Shown: piece after piece, positions 6,143 through 13,013 of the stretch | Layout: each line of letters opens with the position of its first letter | Numbering within the stretch: position 1 is the first letter of the stretch | Assembly: GCA_934371915.1 (NCBI GenBank) | Contig: CAKROE010000059.1 | Coordinates: forward strand, 1 to 13,690 | Direction of reading: 5' to 3' | Length of the DNA: 13,690 nt | Source of the DNA: an uncultured Blautia sp. | GTDB taxonomy: Bacteria > Bacillota > Clostridia > Lachnospirales > Lachnospiraceae | The notes under the pieces: model-generated | The model's input: only the letters and a program-made list of their open reading frames with translations | Databases searched by the model: none | What the model was told of the DNA's origin: nothing | Made by a program: the position numbers and the translations under genes

Positions 6143-6666
6143 ATGAGTTCAACAATTCTGAAACTCATGCTACTGCTTGGAATCGTCGGTCATGCATGTA
6201 ATATGTACTGATTCCCATGCGCTCTGCCATCCTTGGAGCTTTTTCCCTGTTTCTTCAGTTTCTTGGGTATTTCTCACTGAGTGCCTACATGTATGGACGT
6301 TCCAGACTTTACGGCTCCATCCTGTTTGTATCGATCGCATTTTTTATTGTCCTCGGTACTGCACATCACGTAAAATATGCCCTGACGGAATATGTATTTC
6401 TCAAACTCGGCCGCGATACAAAAGCGCACGGTCTGATGCTTGATCTTTTTAACAGTGCACCGATCACAAAAAGCTGCTATCTCGCCTATCTCCTGTTTGT
6501 TATTACGCTGATCGTAGCTATCGTTACCGGTACCGCATCATTCCCAATTTGGGCTGTCATTTTTACCATATTGCCGATATTTATCCTTCTGTTTCCATTT
6601 CGGATCATCGGTACTTTACATATCGCCGCGATGGCTTCCATGCTGGTCTGGATGATCCTGATATAA
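6143..6666 (+). pseudogene. DUF6796-like multi-pass membrane protein with central deletion and frameshift
   Basis: GGAGGTGA precedes the ATG at 6143-6145, which opens a 22-codon frame with the hydrophobic start ILKLMLLLGIVGHACNMY and then TGA (6209-6211). A second frame, open from 6202, carries 149 codons from the ATG at 6217. It starts MRSAILGAFSLFLQFLGYFS and has about five hydrophobic segments and a GTAHHVKYAL stretch, and ends MASMLVWMILI. This resembles the later two-thirds of DUF6796-type membrane proteins, which are about 220-230 residues and begin with a hydrophobic segment like the first frame. About 40 residues between the two parts seem to be missing and the frames differ. The 6217 ATG has no ribosome binding site. 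The family name is from memory and should be checked. Confidence 0.6.
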
Positions 6667-6670
6667 GAAA

Positions 6671-6700
6671 ATCCGGGGGAAATCCCCCGGATCTTTTTTT
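6671..6700. terminator. Intrinsic terminator between convergent units
   Basis: Perfect 9-base-pair stem ATCCGGGGG / CCCCCGGAT with an AAAT loop, followed on the plus strand by C and seven Ts. It stands 4 bases after the stop of the DUF6796-like gene. Read on the minus strand it is followed by TTTTC, so it may also stop the ABC-remnant transcript. Confidence 0.85.
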
Positions 6701-6712
6701 ACCCGTTTACAA

Positions 6713-6901
6713 CTATTTTGTATTCAGTTTCCACTCGGCAGATGCCGTCTGCAGGTTTACGAGTCTTGCATAAAGACCATTTTTCTTCATCAGTTCAGCG
6801 TGTGTTCCACGCTCTGCAGCAACATCTCCGTCGAGCACAATGATCCGGTCGGCATTCTCAACAGTTCTCATTCTATGAACAAGTTCATATGGATTTTTCA
6901 T
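6713..6901 (-). pseudogene. Remnant of an ABC exporter (N-terminal few residues joined to the C-terminus)
   Basis: A strong AGGAGGG site and ATG give MKNPYEL, which then joins VHRMRTVENADRIIVLDGDV and continues through the GTHAELMKKNGLYARLVNLQ motif to the stop, 62 residues in all. From the histidine at residue 9 (the H-loop) onward this is the C-terminal end of the nucleotide-binding domain of an MsbA-type ABC exporter, normally about 580 residues. The transmembrane domain, Walker A, signature and Walker B are all gone. The gene starts 11 bases after the AraC regulator's stop. AraC regulators of this kind are often followed by two exporter half-transporters, so the stub may be the start of the first joined to the end of the second (inference). 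Confidence 0.75.
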
Positions 6902-6912
6902 AAGCCCTCCTG

Positions 6913-7818
6913 TTATTTAGACAATCTTCGAAATTCCAGCGGCGAAACACCATATGTCTCCGCAAACACACGTGCAAATTTTCCCTGATTTTCATATCCG
7001 ACACTGTTTGCCACCTCAATCACTTTCAGGTTTGTCGATTCCAGAAGCTCTGCGGCTTTCTCCATTCGTTTCTTTCGAAAATACGCCAGATAACTTTCTC
7101 CCAGAATTCCTTTCACATACAACTTAAAGCTGCTCTCACTGATGCCAAAACGATCTGCCATCTCTTTCGCCGTGATGCGCCTTGAAAGATCCTGCATAAT
7201 CAATGTTTCTGCTTCTTTCACAATTGCGATCTGTGATCTGGTAAAACAGGTGTTTATCTCGCTTTCACATGGCATCGCCATCAGTTCATGCAGCAGTCTC
7301 ACAGAAAAATAACGCAGCATCCCCATTTCCGGTTCGTCTTTCATCTCCCATACTTTTTTTACCAGTTCTAAGACTGCATCATTCATCCGGTGCAGATAAA
7401 GACCGTTCTTTCCGCAAAATATTTCTGCAATATGCTCCGTGTGGATTCCCATTTGTGACAGTAAATCCTGCTCCCCTGCTGCTCTGATGCACTTCCTGTC
7501 AATATGGATCTGAATCCCTTCATACAGTCTTCCCGGATAATAAAAATCCTTGGTCGGAAGAAAAGTACTGACACAGATCTGTTTTTCTTTGACGATGGTG
7601 TAACGGTTTCCGGCAAGCGATACATCGCATCTGCCATCCAGGCAGAAATTCAGTATCAGCATCTCATCAGAATATCGCGAACTGTCCCCTTTCGTCCAGC
7701 TGTCTGTGTAGATCTGATTGAAAGAAATACTGATGCCGGGTGCCAGAATATAAATATCCACTATGCCTTCGTTTTCTTTTTTACAAAATGAAAAATGTGT
7801 CTGATTTTCGTTATTCAT
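6913..7818 (-). CDS. AraC-family transcriptional regulator
   Basis: A 301-residue regulator. The C-terminal 100 residues hold the double helix-turn-helix: ITAKEMADRFGISESSFKLY for the first, and the conserved second part with VIEVANSVGYENQGKFARVF followed by YGVSPLEFRR. The N-terminal 200 residues are a ligand-sensing domain with no clear identity. In this group it often senses an exported or imported compound and controls the adjacent ABC exporter genes. Here those genes have been reduced to a stub, so its regulatory target has largely been lost. The start ATG has an AGGGG only one or two bases upstream, which is closer than usual, but no better start exists. The protein itself appears complete. 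Confidence 0.88.
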   Translation of the reverse strand: MNNENQTHFSFCKKENEGIVDIYILAPGISISFNQIYTDSWTKGDSSRYSDEMLILNFCLDGRCDVSLAGNRYTIVKEKQICVSTFLPTKDFYYPGRLYEGIQIHIDRKCIRAAGEQDLLSQMGIHTEHIAEIFCGKNGLYLHRMNDAVLELVKKVWEMKDEPEMGMLRYFSVRLLHELMAMPCESEINTCFTRSQIAIVKEAETLIMQDLSRRITAKEMADRFGISESSFKLYVKGILGESYLAYFRKKRMEKAAELLESTNLKVIEVANSVGYENQGKFARVFAETYGVSPLEFRRLSK

Positions 7819-7904
7819 GCCCCTATCTTAGCATCCTGTCTTAAAGTTTACAATGCTGTTGCATAAAATAATTTGCTAAAAGGATTCAAACTACATGAAT
7901 GGAT

Positions 7905-7933
7905 TTTACATATCTTATATAGTCTGCTAACAT
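7905..7933 (+). promoter_or_regulatory. Promoter of feoA-feoB
   Basis: -35 TTTACA (7905-7910), 17-base spacer, -10 TAACAT (7928-7933), 54 bases before the feoA ATG. GCTAAC overlaps the -10 (7926-7931) and recurs at 7952-7957. The second copy is part of GGTGTAGCTAACC (7946-7958), which matches a DtxR/IdeR-type iron box at 9 of 13 positions. Metal-dependent repression is therefore plausible but not proven. Confidence 0.55.
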
Positions 7934-7987
7934 TCAAATAAATCAGGTGTAGCTAACCAATTACTATTTGGATTGGAGGAAACTAAA

Positions 7988-8227
7988 ATGGAAAAACTGA
8001 TGCTTTCCGAAGCAAGACCGGGAACTACATATTCTGTCCTGGAGATTAAAGATGAAGCACGTCTGATCAACCGTTTATCCTCAATGGGAATTCTGTGTGG
8101 AAGTCGTCTGGAAATCTGTCAGAATAACAAAAAGCAACCCGTGTTGGTTTTTGTACGTGACACACTAGTTGCAATTGGACGTGAAGAAAGTAAAAAAATT
8201 TTTATAGGAGGTTCCAGAAATGAATAA
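7988..8227 (+). CDS. feoA: Ferrous iron transport protein A (FeoA)
   Basis: A 79-residue FeoA-type SH3-like protein, the usual size. It starts at the ATG 7988-7990, with GGAGGA about 7 bases upstream; a TTG further upstream in frame is not needed. Recognisable features are LMLSEARPGTTYSVLEI, the LINRLSSMGILCGSRLEI turn typical of FeoA, and VFVRDTLVAIGREESKKIFI at the end. FeoA is a small cytosolic partner of the FeoB pump and is thought to modulate its activity. The stop overlaps the feoB start by eight bases (ATGAATAA), implying coupled translation. Confidence 0.92.
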   Translation: MEKLMLSEARPGTTYSVLEIKDEARLINRLSSMGILCGSRLEICQNNKKQPVLVFVRDTLVAIGREESKKIFIGGSRNE

Positions 8228-10046
8228 GACACCTGTTATCGCATTACTCGGACAGCCAAACTCCGGTAAATCTACGATTTTTAATATGATGACCGGTTCT
8301 CATCAGCATGTAGGAAACTGGCACGGCAAAACCGTCGATCAGAAAGAGGGGGAATTCAGATATAACGGAAAGCAGATAATTCTGGCTGACCTTCCGGGAA
8401 GTTACTCTCTTTCCGCCGGATCTGATGAAGAGATCATTACAAAAGACTACATCACTTCTGGAAATGCAGACCTTGTTCTTGTCATGGCAGACGCTTCACA
8501 GTTAAAAAGGAGCCTGTACATGCTGGCTGATTTTGTCGGAACAAAGGTTCCCGCTGTTCTGATTCTGAATATGATGGATGTGGCACAGGGACAGGGAATT
8601 ACCATCGACGTAAATAAACTTTCTGAAAAGCTCGGCATTCCGGTCGTCCCTATGTCTGCGATCCGAAAAAAGGATTATCAGACTCTGTATGCCGTAATTG
8701 AAAGAAGTCTTAATCAAAAACCAGTAATTCAAAGCAGCTCACTCTCTTCTGCCAGAGAAAAAATGCAGTTTATCGACACCCTTCTGGACGGGGTCCTGAC
8801 TACATCAAAAACAGCCAAAAAAGCTTTTACAAATTTTGATAAGAAAGCTCTTTCGCCAGTCAGAGGAAAACTGATGGCATTTGGTATCATCCTCGGGATT
8901 TTTCTTCTTGCCATGATTTTTGCCGGTGTCATTTCCGGTATTGCCTCTGCAATTCTCGTTCCTGCAGCCGCGGCACTCCACTCCGTATTTGAAAATCTTG
9001 GTGTGCACGCACTTCTGATCTCGCTGGTCTGTGATGTGCTTGCCAATGTTCTCTATTTCGCACTGATGATGGCATCTTTTGTGCTCGGTATCACACTCGG
9101 ATTCAATCTCATGGAAGAAACCGGCTATCTTGCACGTATTTCTTTCTTGTTTGACCACACCATGTCCAAAGTAGGTTTGCAGGGCAAAACGATCATGCCG
9201 TTTTTTATGGGTCTTGGCTGCACGATTGCCGGAACTACCGGTACACGTGTCGTCGATAACTGGGGACAGCGTGTACTTGCTATTGCAATGTCATGGGCTG
9301 TTCCGTGTGCAGCAACCTTGTCGGTCGTTCCGACGATCGCCATTGCACTCTTTGGCAGTACCGGCGGATTTCTGGTCATCGTGTCCATCTTTTTATTTAT
9401 GTTTCTGATGATGTGGGTCGTATACCGGATCTTCGGTGATTCCCTTTCTCCGAAGTCCGAGCGGGTAGGTCTGATCATGGAACTTCCGCCATATCACAAA
9501 CCGGATTTTCGTAATATCCTGTATGTGACTTTCCAGCGTACTTTTGATATTTTCTGCCGCGCCTTACGTGTAATCTCAATTGTGTCTATTGTATTTTTTG
9601 CACTGACTTATGGTTTCGGCGGAAATGCAGAGTCCAGTATTCTGTATAGATTTGGAAAAATCATCGAACCGGTAACTATGTTTTTCGGACTGAAATGGCA
9701 GGCTTTCCTTGCTTTTTGCGCATCTGCAATTTCAAAAGAATCGCTGCTTGGAGTATTAAATACCTTATACGGTGCAGGTGGAAGCCTTGTCAGCTCTACC
9801 TTCGGCGCCAAAGTAGCCGGCAGTGCCTCCGGCATTTCCGAAATCTTATCTGCAAACTTTACCCAGGCACAGGGACTTGCCTTTATCTTTGCAATCAGTT
9901 TTAACATGCCATGCGTCAGCGCACTCGCAGCTACCGCACGCGAAACCCATTCTGTAAAATGGACTGCAAAGATCGGCGCATTTTATACTGTGGCGGCATT
10001 AATCGTGTCCTGCATTGTATATCACATCGGACTGCTTGTATTCTGA
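8220..10046 (+). CDS. feoB: Ferrous iron transporter FeoB, compact form
   Basis: A 608-residue membrane GTPase that moves Fe2+ into the cell. The N-terminal G domain has G1 GQPNSGKST (11-19), switch region VGNWHGKTVDQKEG (31-44), G3 DLPG (57-60), G4 NMMD (117-120) and G5-like SA (146-147). A linker follows, then a membrane domain from about residue 219 with several helices and two Gate segments. The protein is shorter than classical FeoB (about 700-770). Its conserved membrane motifs also differ: GCTIAGTTGTR stands where GCNVPAIMATR is usual, and PCAATLSVVP where PCSARLPV is usual. PCVSALAATARET near the end matches the family. It is probably a divergent Clostridia subfamily. A site like GGAGG (8207-8211 region) inside feoA serves its start. 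Confidence 0.92.
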   Translation: MNKTPVIALLGQPNSGKSTIFNMMTGSHQHVGNWHGKTVDQKEGEFRYNGKQIILADLPGSYSLSAGSDEEIITKDYITSGNADLVLVMADASQLKRSLYMLADFVGTKVPAVLILNMMDVAQGQGITIDVNKLSEKLGIPVVPMSAIRKKDYQTLYAVIERSLNQKPVIQSSSLSSAREKMQFIDTLLDGVLTTSKTAKKAFTNFDKKALSPVRGKLMAFGIILGIFLLAMIFAGVISGIASAILVPAAAALHSVFENLGVHALLISLVCDVLANVLYFALMMASFVLGITLGFNLMEETGYLARISFLFDHTMSKVGLQGKTIMPFFMGLGCTIAGTTGTRVVDNWGQRVLAIAMSWAVPCAATLSVVPTIAIALFGSTGGFLVIVSIFLFMFLMMWVVYRIFGDSLSPKSERVGLIMELPPYHKPDFRNILYVTFQRTFDIFCRALRVISIVSIVFFALTYGFGGNAESSILYRFGKIIEPVTMFFGLKWQAFLAFCASAISKESLLGVLNTLYGAGGSLVSSTFGAKVAGSASGISEILSANFTQAQGLAFIFAISFNMPCVSALAATARETHSVKWTAKIGAFYTVAALIVSCIVYHIGLLVF

Positions 10047-10051
10047 AAATG

Positions 10052-10082
10052 GGGCTGTCTATTTCCCGACAGCCCTTTCTTT
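10052..10082 (+). terminator. Intrinsic terminator of feoA-feoB
   Basis: Eight-base-pair stem GGGCTGTC / GACAGCCC with an 8-base loop, followed by TTTCTTT. It begins 5 bases after the feoB stop and separates feoB from the convergent YjbR-MGMT gene. Confidence 0.8.
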
Positions 10083-10095
10083 GTGGTTCTATTTT

Positions 10096-10716
10096 TCAGA
10101 TTCCGTATTTTTTGAGATCTACTTTGCCATTGACCACTTCTACACCGTCTGCTTCCAGAAGTTTTGCCTGTGCGCCGCCTCCTCCGAATGCAAAGGCTCC
10201 GGCAAGTTCTCCCTTCGAATTGACTACCCGGAAACACGGGATATGCTCCGGATCCGGATTTTTGTGCAGGGCATTTCCAACTGCCCGTGACATTTTGGGA
10301 TTCCCTGCCATTTCTGCAACTTTGCCATATGTTGCAACATGACCTTTTGGGATTCGTTTTACTGCCTCATAGATTCGCTTCGTCGGACTGTCTGTGATCA
10401 GATCATAACTTTCGGCAATCATTCTCTTGATGTCTTTATCCGGTATGCTTCCATCCAGTATGATCGTATTCCAGTGTTCTTTATTCTGGTGGTATCCAGC
10501 TGTCACAGACTCATATGCGGATCGCCAGAAATCACGCCATTCCGGGTCTGCTTTTACATTCAGGTTAATATATCCGTTGCGTTCATAAATCCAGAGGAAA
10601 GCCTTTTTGCTTCCTTTTACCCTTATCAGCTGCCAGTTCGGATCATGGAAAGGTTTTTCTTCGTATACATTTTTAAATGACAGGCCGAACTTTAATGCTT
10701 CTTCACGCGTTTTCAT
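10096..10716 (-). CDS. YjbR/MmcQ domain fused to an MGMT-type alkyltransferase domain
   Basis: A 206-residue fusion. Residues 1-105 match the MmcQ/YjbR (CyaY-like DNA-binding) domain, with VKGSKKAFLWIYERNGYINL and HWNTIILDGSIPDKDIKRMI. Residues 110-206 are the DNA-binding and catalytic domain of O6-alkylguanine transferases: IYEAVKRIPKGHVATYGKVA helix-turn-helix, the arginine finger RAVGNALHKNP (R144), and the active-site segment IPCFRVV (C161). The cysteine is present, so it is not an alkyltransferase-like PWHR protein. The histidine of the classic PCHR motif, which activates the cysteine, is replaced by F162. Repair activity is therefore likely but may be altered. It follows the HD-domain gene by 37 bases, with AAGGAAG before the ATG, and probably shares its transcript. 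Confidence 0.87.
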   Translation of the reverse strand: MKTREEALKFGLSFKNVYEEKPFHDPNWQLIRVKGSKKAFLWIYERNGYINLNVKADPEWRDFWRSAYESVTAGYHQNKEHWNTIILDGSIPDKDIKRMIAESYDLITDSPTKRIYEAVKRIPKGHVATYGKVAEMAGNPKMSRAVGNALHKNPDPEHIPCFRVVNSKGELAGAFAFGGGGAQAKLLEADGVEVVNGKVDLKKYGI

Positions 10717-10753
10717 ATACAGAACACTTCCTTATTTCTGCAATTTTCATAGC

Positions 10754-11293
10754 TTATTTCTCCTTTATCAGCGCCTCCGCCAATGTTATAAATTCCTCCG
10801 CAACATCCTTCCAGTTTCTCTCTGTCATATCCGGGACAGATGCCAGTAACTTTACGGGTTTGTCTTTTTCTCCGATCATCAGTTCTCTGAGTTCATGATC
10901 CAGTATCTCATCATCGATCTGCTTCCATCTGGAATTTTCTTCTTCACTCAGATCACCCAGACCAAATTTCTCCAAAATACAGTCCATTATTTTGCTTTCG
11001 ATTTTATAATACTCTGGCAGATGTACTTTTACCGGTCTGATAATATCCGCAATATATGCCTCACTCGCATCATGCAGAAGACATGCAAGCTGTATTCTCT
11101 TCGACCATCCTCTTGCCCTTGCTTCTTTCATACAGTTTATCGAATGCTGTCCGACGGAATAAAAATATTTTAAATGTCCTCCTCCACGACATAACAGACT
11201 CAGTGCATGCGCAAGATCTTCCAGTGATACATCCTCACTGTTCATATGCATAGGGTCAAACTTTTTCCCGGAAAATGTGTTCATCACACTCAT
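10754..11293 (-). CDS. HD-domain phosphohydrolase, YfbR-like
   Basis: A 179-residue HD protein. The metal ligands can be seen as H50 (SVGQHS), H74-D75 (LLHDASEAY) and D127/D128 (QIDDEILDHE), and the LSLLCRGGGHLKYFYSVGQH opening matches the YfbR/HD_3 group. Family members remove the phosphate from deoxynucleoside monophosphates or related small molecules, so nucleotide clean-up is the likely role, though the exact substrate cannot be read from sequence. Two starts are possible, ATG at 11291-11293 or 11282-11284, both with weak ribosome binding sites. The 5' end overlaps the tail of an aminotransferase remnant in another frame, suggesting that translation was once coupled to that gene. Confidence 0.85.
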   Translation of the reverse strand: MSVMNTFSGKKFDPMHMNSEDVSLEDLAHALSLLCRGGGHLKYFYSVGQHSINCMKEARARGWSKRIQLACLLHDASEAYIADIIRPVKVHLPEYYKIESKIMDCILEKFGLGDLSEEENSRWKQIDDEILDHELRELMIGEKDKPVKLLASVPDMTERNWKDVAEEFITLAEALIKEK

Positions 11294-11448
11294 ATCTTTC
11301 CAACTCCATTCTCATCTCTTCCAGACGATGTAATGCCCCATCCAGCGTCTCTTTTTCATCATCACTTCTGTTCTCCCACAGGTTACCACGATTTCTTTAT
11401 TCGGGTCAATACCCCTGTGAATTCTACTGCAAACGGCTTAATTTTCAT
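11256..11448 (-). pseudogene. PLP-dependent aminotransferase remnant, three pieces in three frames
   Basis: A good AGGAGA site and ATG (11446-11448) open MKIKPFAVE, the usual N-terminus of a class I/II aminotransferase group common in Clostridia. About 35 bases on, in a second frame, comes GIDPNKEIVVTCGRTEVMM (roughly 11357-11413), the IVVTCGSTEAMM loop that contacts the cofactor phosphate. A third frame carries DEKETLDGALHRLEEMRMEL and runs to a stop at 11256-11258, resembling the last helix of the same family. Intact members are about 390 residues, so over 80% is missing through at least two deletions. The third piece overlaps the start of the HD gene. The middle piece is the most secure identification, the last the least. 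Confidence 0.6.
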
Positions 11449-11469
11449 TACAAATATCTCCTCTCATCC

Positions 11470-11513
11470 AAAAAGAGAACCTTCTCTGCCCGATGGCAGG
11501 GAAGATTCTCTTT
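11470..11513 (-). terminator. Long hairpin after the dipeptidase gene (terminator or leader structure)
   Basis: On the minus strand AAAGAGAATCTTCCCTGCC pairs with GGCAGAGAAGGTTCTCTTT-like sequence over about 19 positions with one mismatch and one wobble, around a very short loop. TTTTT overlaps the end of the stem. It lies 52 bases after the dipeptidase stop and just before the aminotransferase remnant, so it probably ends the dipeptidase transcript. Confidence 0.65.
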
Positions 11514-11519
11514 ATTTAT

Positions 11520-11548
11520 GCATTATCATAATTTCTGTTATAAATCAA
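11520..11548 (-). promoter_or_regulatory. Possible promoter upstream of the hairpin
   Basis: Minus strand: TTGATT (11543-11548), 17-base spacer, TAATGC (11520-11525) with an upstream TGA. If used, it would drive the aminotransferase remnant and the HD and MGMT genes, with the long hairpin 11470-11513 in its leader. The match is modest. Confidence 0.3.
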
Positions 11549-11565
11549 CAGATTTCAGAAAACGA

Positions 11566-12924
11566 TCAGATTGCAAGAAGATTTTTGATTGCTTCCATAT
11601 ATATGAGTACAGCTTCTTCCATTCCTGATTCAAGAATAAACTCATCTGCACCATGGATGCGGTAATCAATTCCCGGCATTTCCGGTCCGAATGCGATGAT
11701 GTTCTTAAGTGATTTCGCATAAGTGCCACCACCGATAACCATCGGTTTGTTTTCAGTATCACCTGTTACATCGACATACGCTTTGTACAGGGCATTTACA
11801 AGAGGAGACTCTCTCGGGAAGAACAGGGAATCACCGATTTCCTGGATCTCAATATGTCCATTCTCATCTTCCAGTCTGTCTTCGCACATCTTACGTACTT
11901 CTTCAGATTTTAAGGTTACCGGCACACGGATGTCGATTGTAGCAGAGAGCACACCGTCTTCTGTCTTGACAATACCATTGCACAAAGTCAGTTCGCCATA
12001 TTCATCCTCAAATTTAAGTCCCAGACCTGAACCATCGCAGGCAGTACCAATATGTTCATTATAGAAGTTCACAAAGTCATCTTCAAAGCCGGCTTTTGCA
12101 AGACATTCAAATGTCACTCCTGCTGCATTGACACCAAGAGTCGGTGTGCTGGCATGTGCCGGAACGCCTTTTGCATAAATGCTGATCTCGCCATTTTCTT
12201 CTGTTACTTTGTATTCCTGAAGTTTCGTCTCAGCAAACGCTGCCTCCAGTTTTTCTTTCAGTCCTGCTTCTGCCGGAACTACGGTATTACAGGTGTCACA
12301 CACAGCGTTGGAAACAAAACCACCGTTCATGGAAATAATCTTTGTGTTTTTGGAATATGCCATCATTCTCATCTGGCCCTTTTCACCATGGATACATGGG
12401 AAGTTTGCATCCGGTGTAAAACCACAGGATAATTCCTCTTCCACTTCATTATAATGTTCCATACATTTTGATCCGGTTTCCTCATTACATCCCATGATCA
12501 GGCGGACTCTTTTATTTAATTTCACCCCGGAATCACGTACGAGTTTCATTGCATAAAGTGCCTCGAGAATCGGTCCCTTATCATCTGTTGTTCCACGTCC
12601 GTAAATATGATCTCCATCACGTGTAAGAGTAAATGGATCATATGTCCAGTCACCGCCTACCGGTACAATATCAAGATGTCCGGCGATACCAACAATTTCC
12701 TCGCCTTCCCCCATCTCAGCATAACCGCAGTAGTTATCAAGATTCACCGTTTTGAAACCAAGCTCATCTGCAATCTTCAGTGCTTCTTCGAGAACCTTCG
12801 CCGGTCCCTCGCCAAACGGCATTCCCTCTGCCGGTGTACCAAGCTGCGAATCAATCGCAACCAGTCTGCCCATATTTTTAATAATTTCGTCTGATAATCC
12901 GTGAATTTCTTCTTTGATACTCAT
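11566..12924 (-). CDS. M20-family dipeptidase, PepV type
   Basis: I prefer the ATG at 12922-12924 (452 residues): GGAGGAA lies 8 bases before it, but only 2 bases before the alternative ATG at 12928-12930. The zinc-dependent catalytic set can be followed: GHLDIVPVGGDWTYDPF with H83 and D85, RGTTDDKGP with the bridging aspartate near 114-115, GCNEETGSKCMEHY with the base and ligand glutamates E148/E149, a PDANFPCIHGEKG segment, and the C-terminal HGADEF histidine. Spacing and the large lid insertion between about 180 and 350 match PepV, which cleaves dipeptides and some tripeptides in the cytosol. The enzyme appears complete and provides amino acids from imported peptides. Confidence 0.9.
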   Translation of the reverse strand: MSIKEEIHGLSDEIIKNMGRLVAIDSQLGTPAEGMPFGEGPAKVLEEALKIADELGFKTVNLDNYCGYAEMGEGEEIVGIAGHLDIVPVGGDWTYDPFTLTRDGDHIYGRGTTDDKGPILEALYAMKLVRDSGVKLNKRVRLIMGCNEETGSKCMEHYNEVEEELSCGFTPDANFPCIHGEKGQMRMMAYSKNTKIISMNGGFVSNAVCDTCNTVVPAEAGLKEKLEAAFAETKLQEYKVTEENGEISIYAKGVPAHASTPTLGVNAAGVTFECLAKAGFEDDFVNFYNEHIGTACDGSGLGLKFEDEYGELTLCNGIVKTEDGVLSATIDIRVPVTLKSEEVRKMCEDRLEDENGHIEIQEIGDSLFFPRESPLVNALYKAYVDVTGDTENKPMVIGGGTYAKSLKNIIAFGPEMPGIDYRIHGADEFILESGMEEAVLIYMEAIKNLLAI

Positions 12925-12984
12925 TATCATTTCCTCCAGATAATATTCTCCTGCCAGAAACCATATATTCTGCAGTCTCTCTTA

Positions 12985-13013
12985 AATATACACTCTTTTG
13001 AGTTACATCACAA
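12985..13013 (-). promoter_or_regulatory. Possible promoter of the dipeptidase gene
   Basis: Minus strand: TTGTGA (13008-13013), 17-base spacer, TATATT (12985-12990). It overlaps the end of the upstream amidohydrolase gene and lies about 60 bases before the dipeptidase start. The -10 is good, the -35 weak. Confidence 0.35.

Noticed and set aside
9911..10342. Plus-strand open frame of 143 codons across the feoB end and the MGMT gene
   Set aside because: It overlaps feoB in another frame and the antisense of the YjbR-MGMT gene, has no ribosome binding site and crosses the feoB terminator.
10677..10756. Short minus-strand frame starting MKIAEIRKCSVYENA between the HD and MGMT genes
   Set aside because: Only 15 codons, overlapping the MGMT start, with no family resemblance; it could be chance or another stub.
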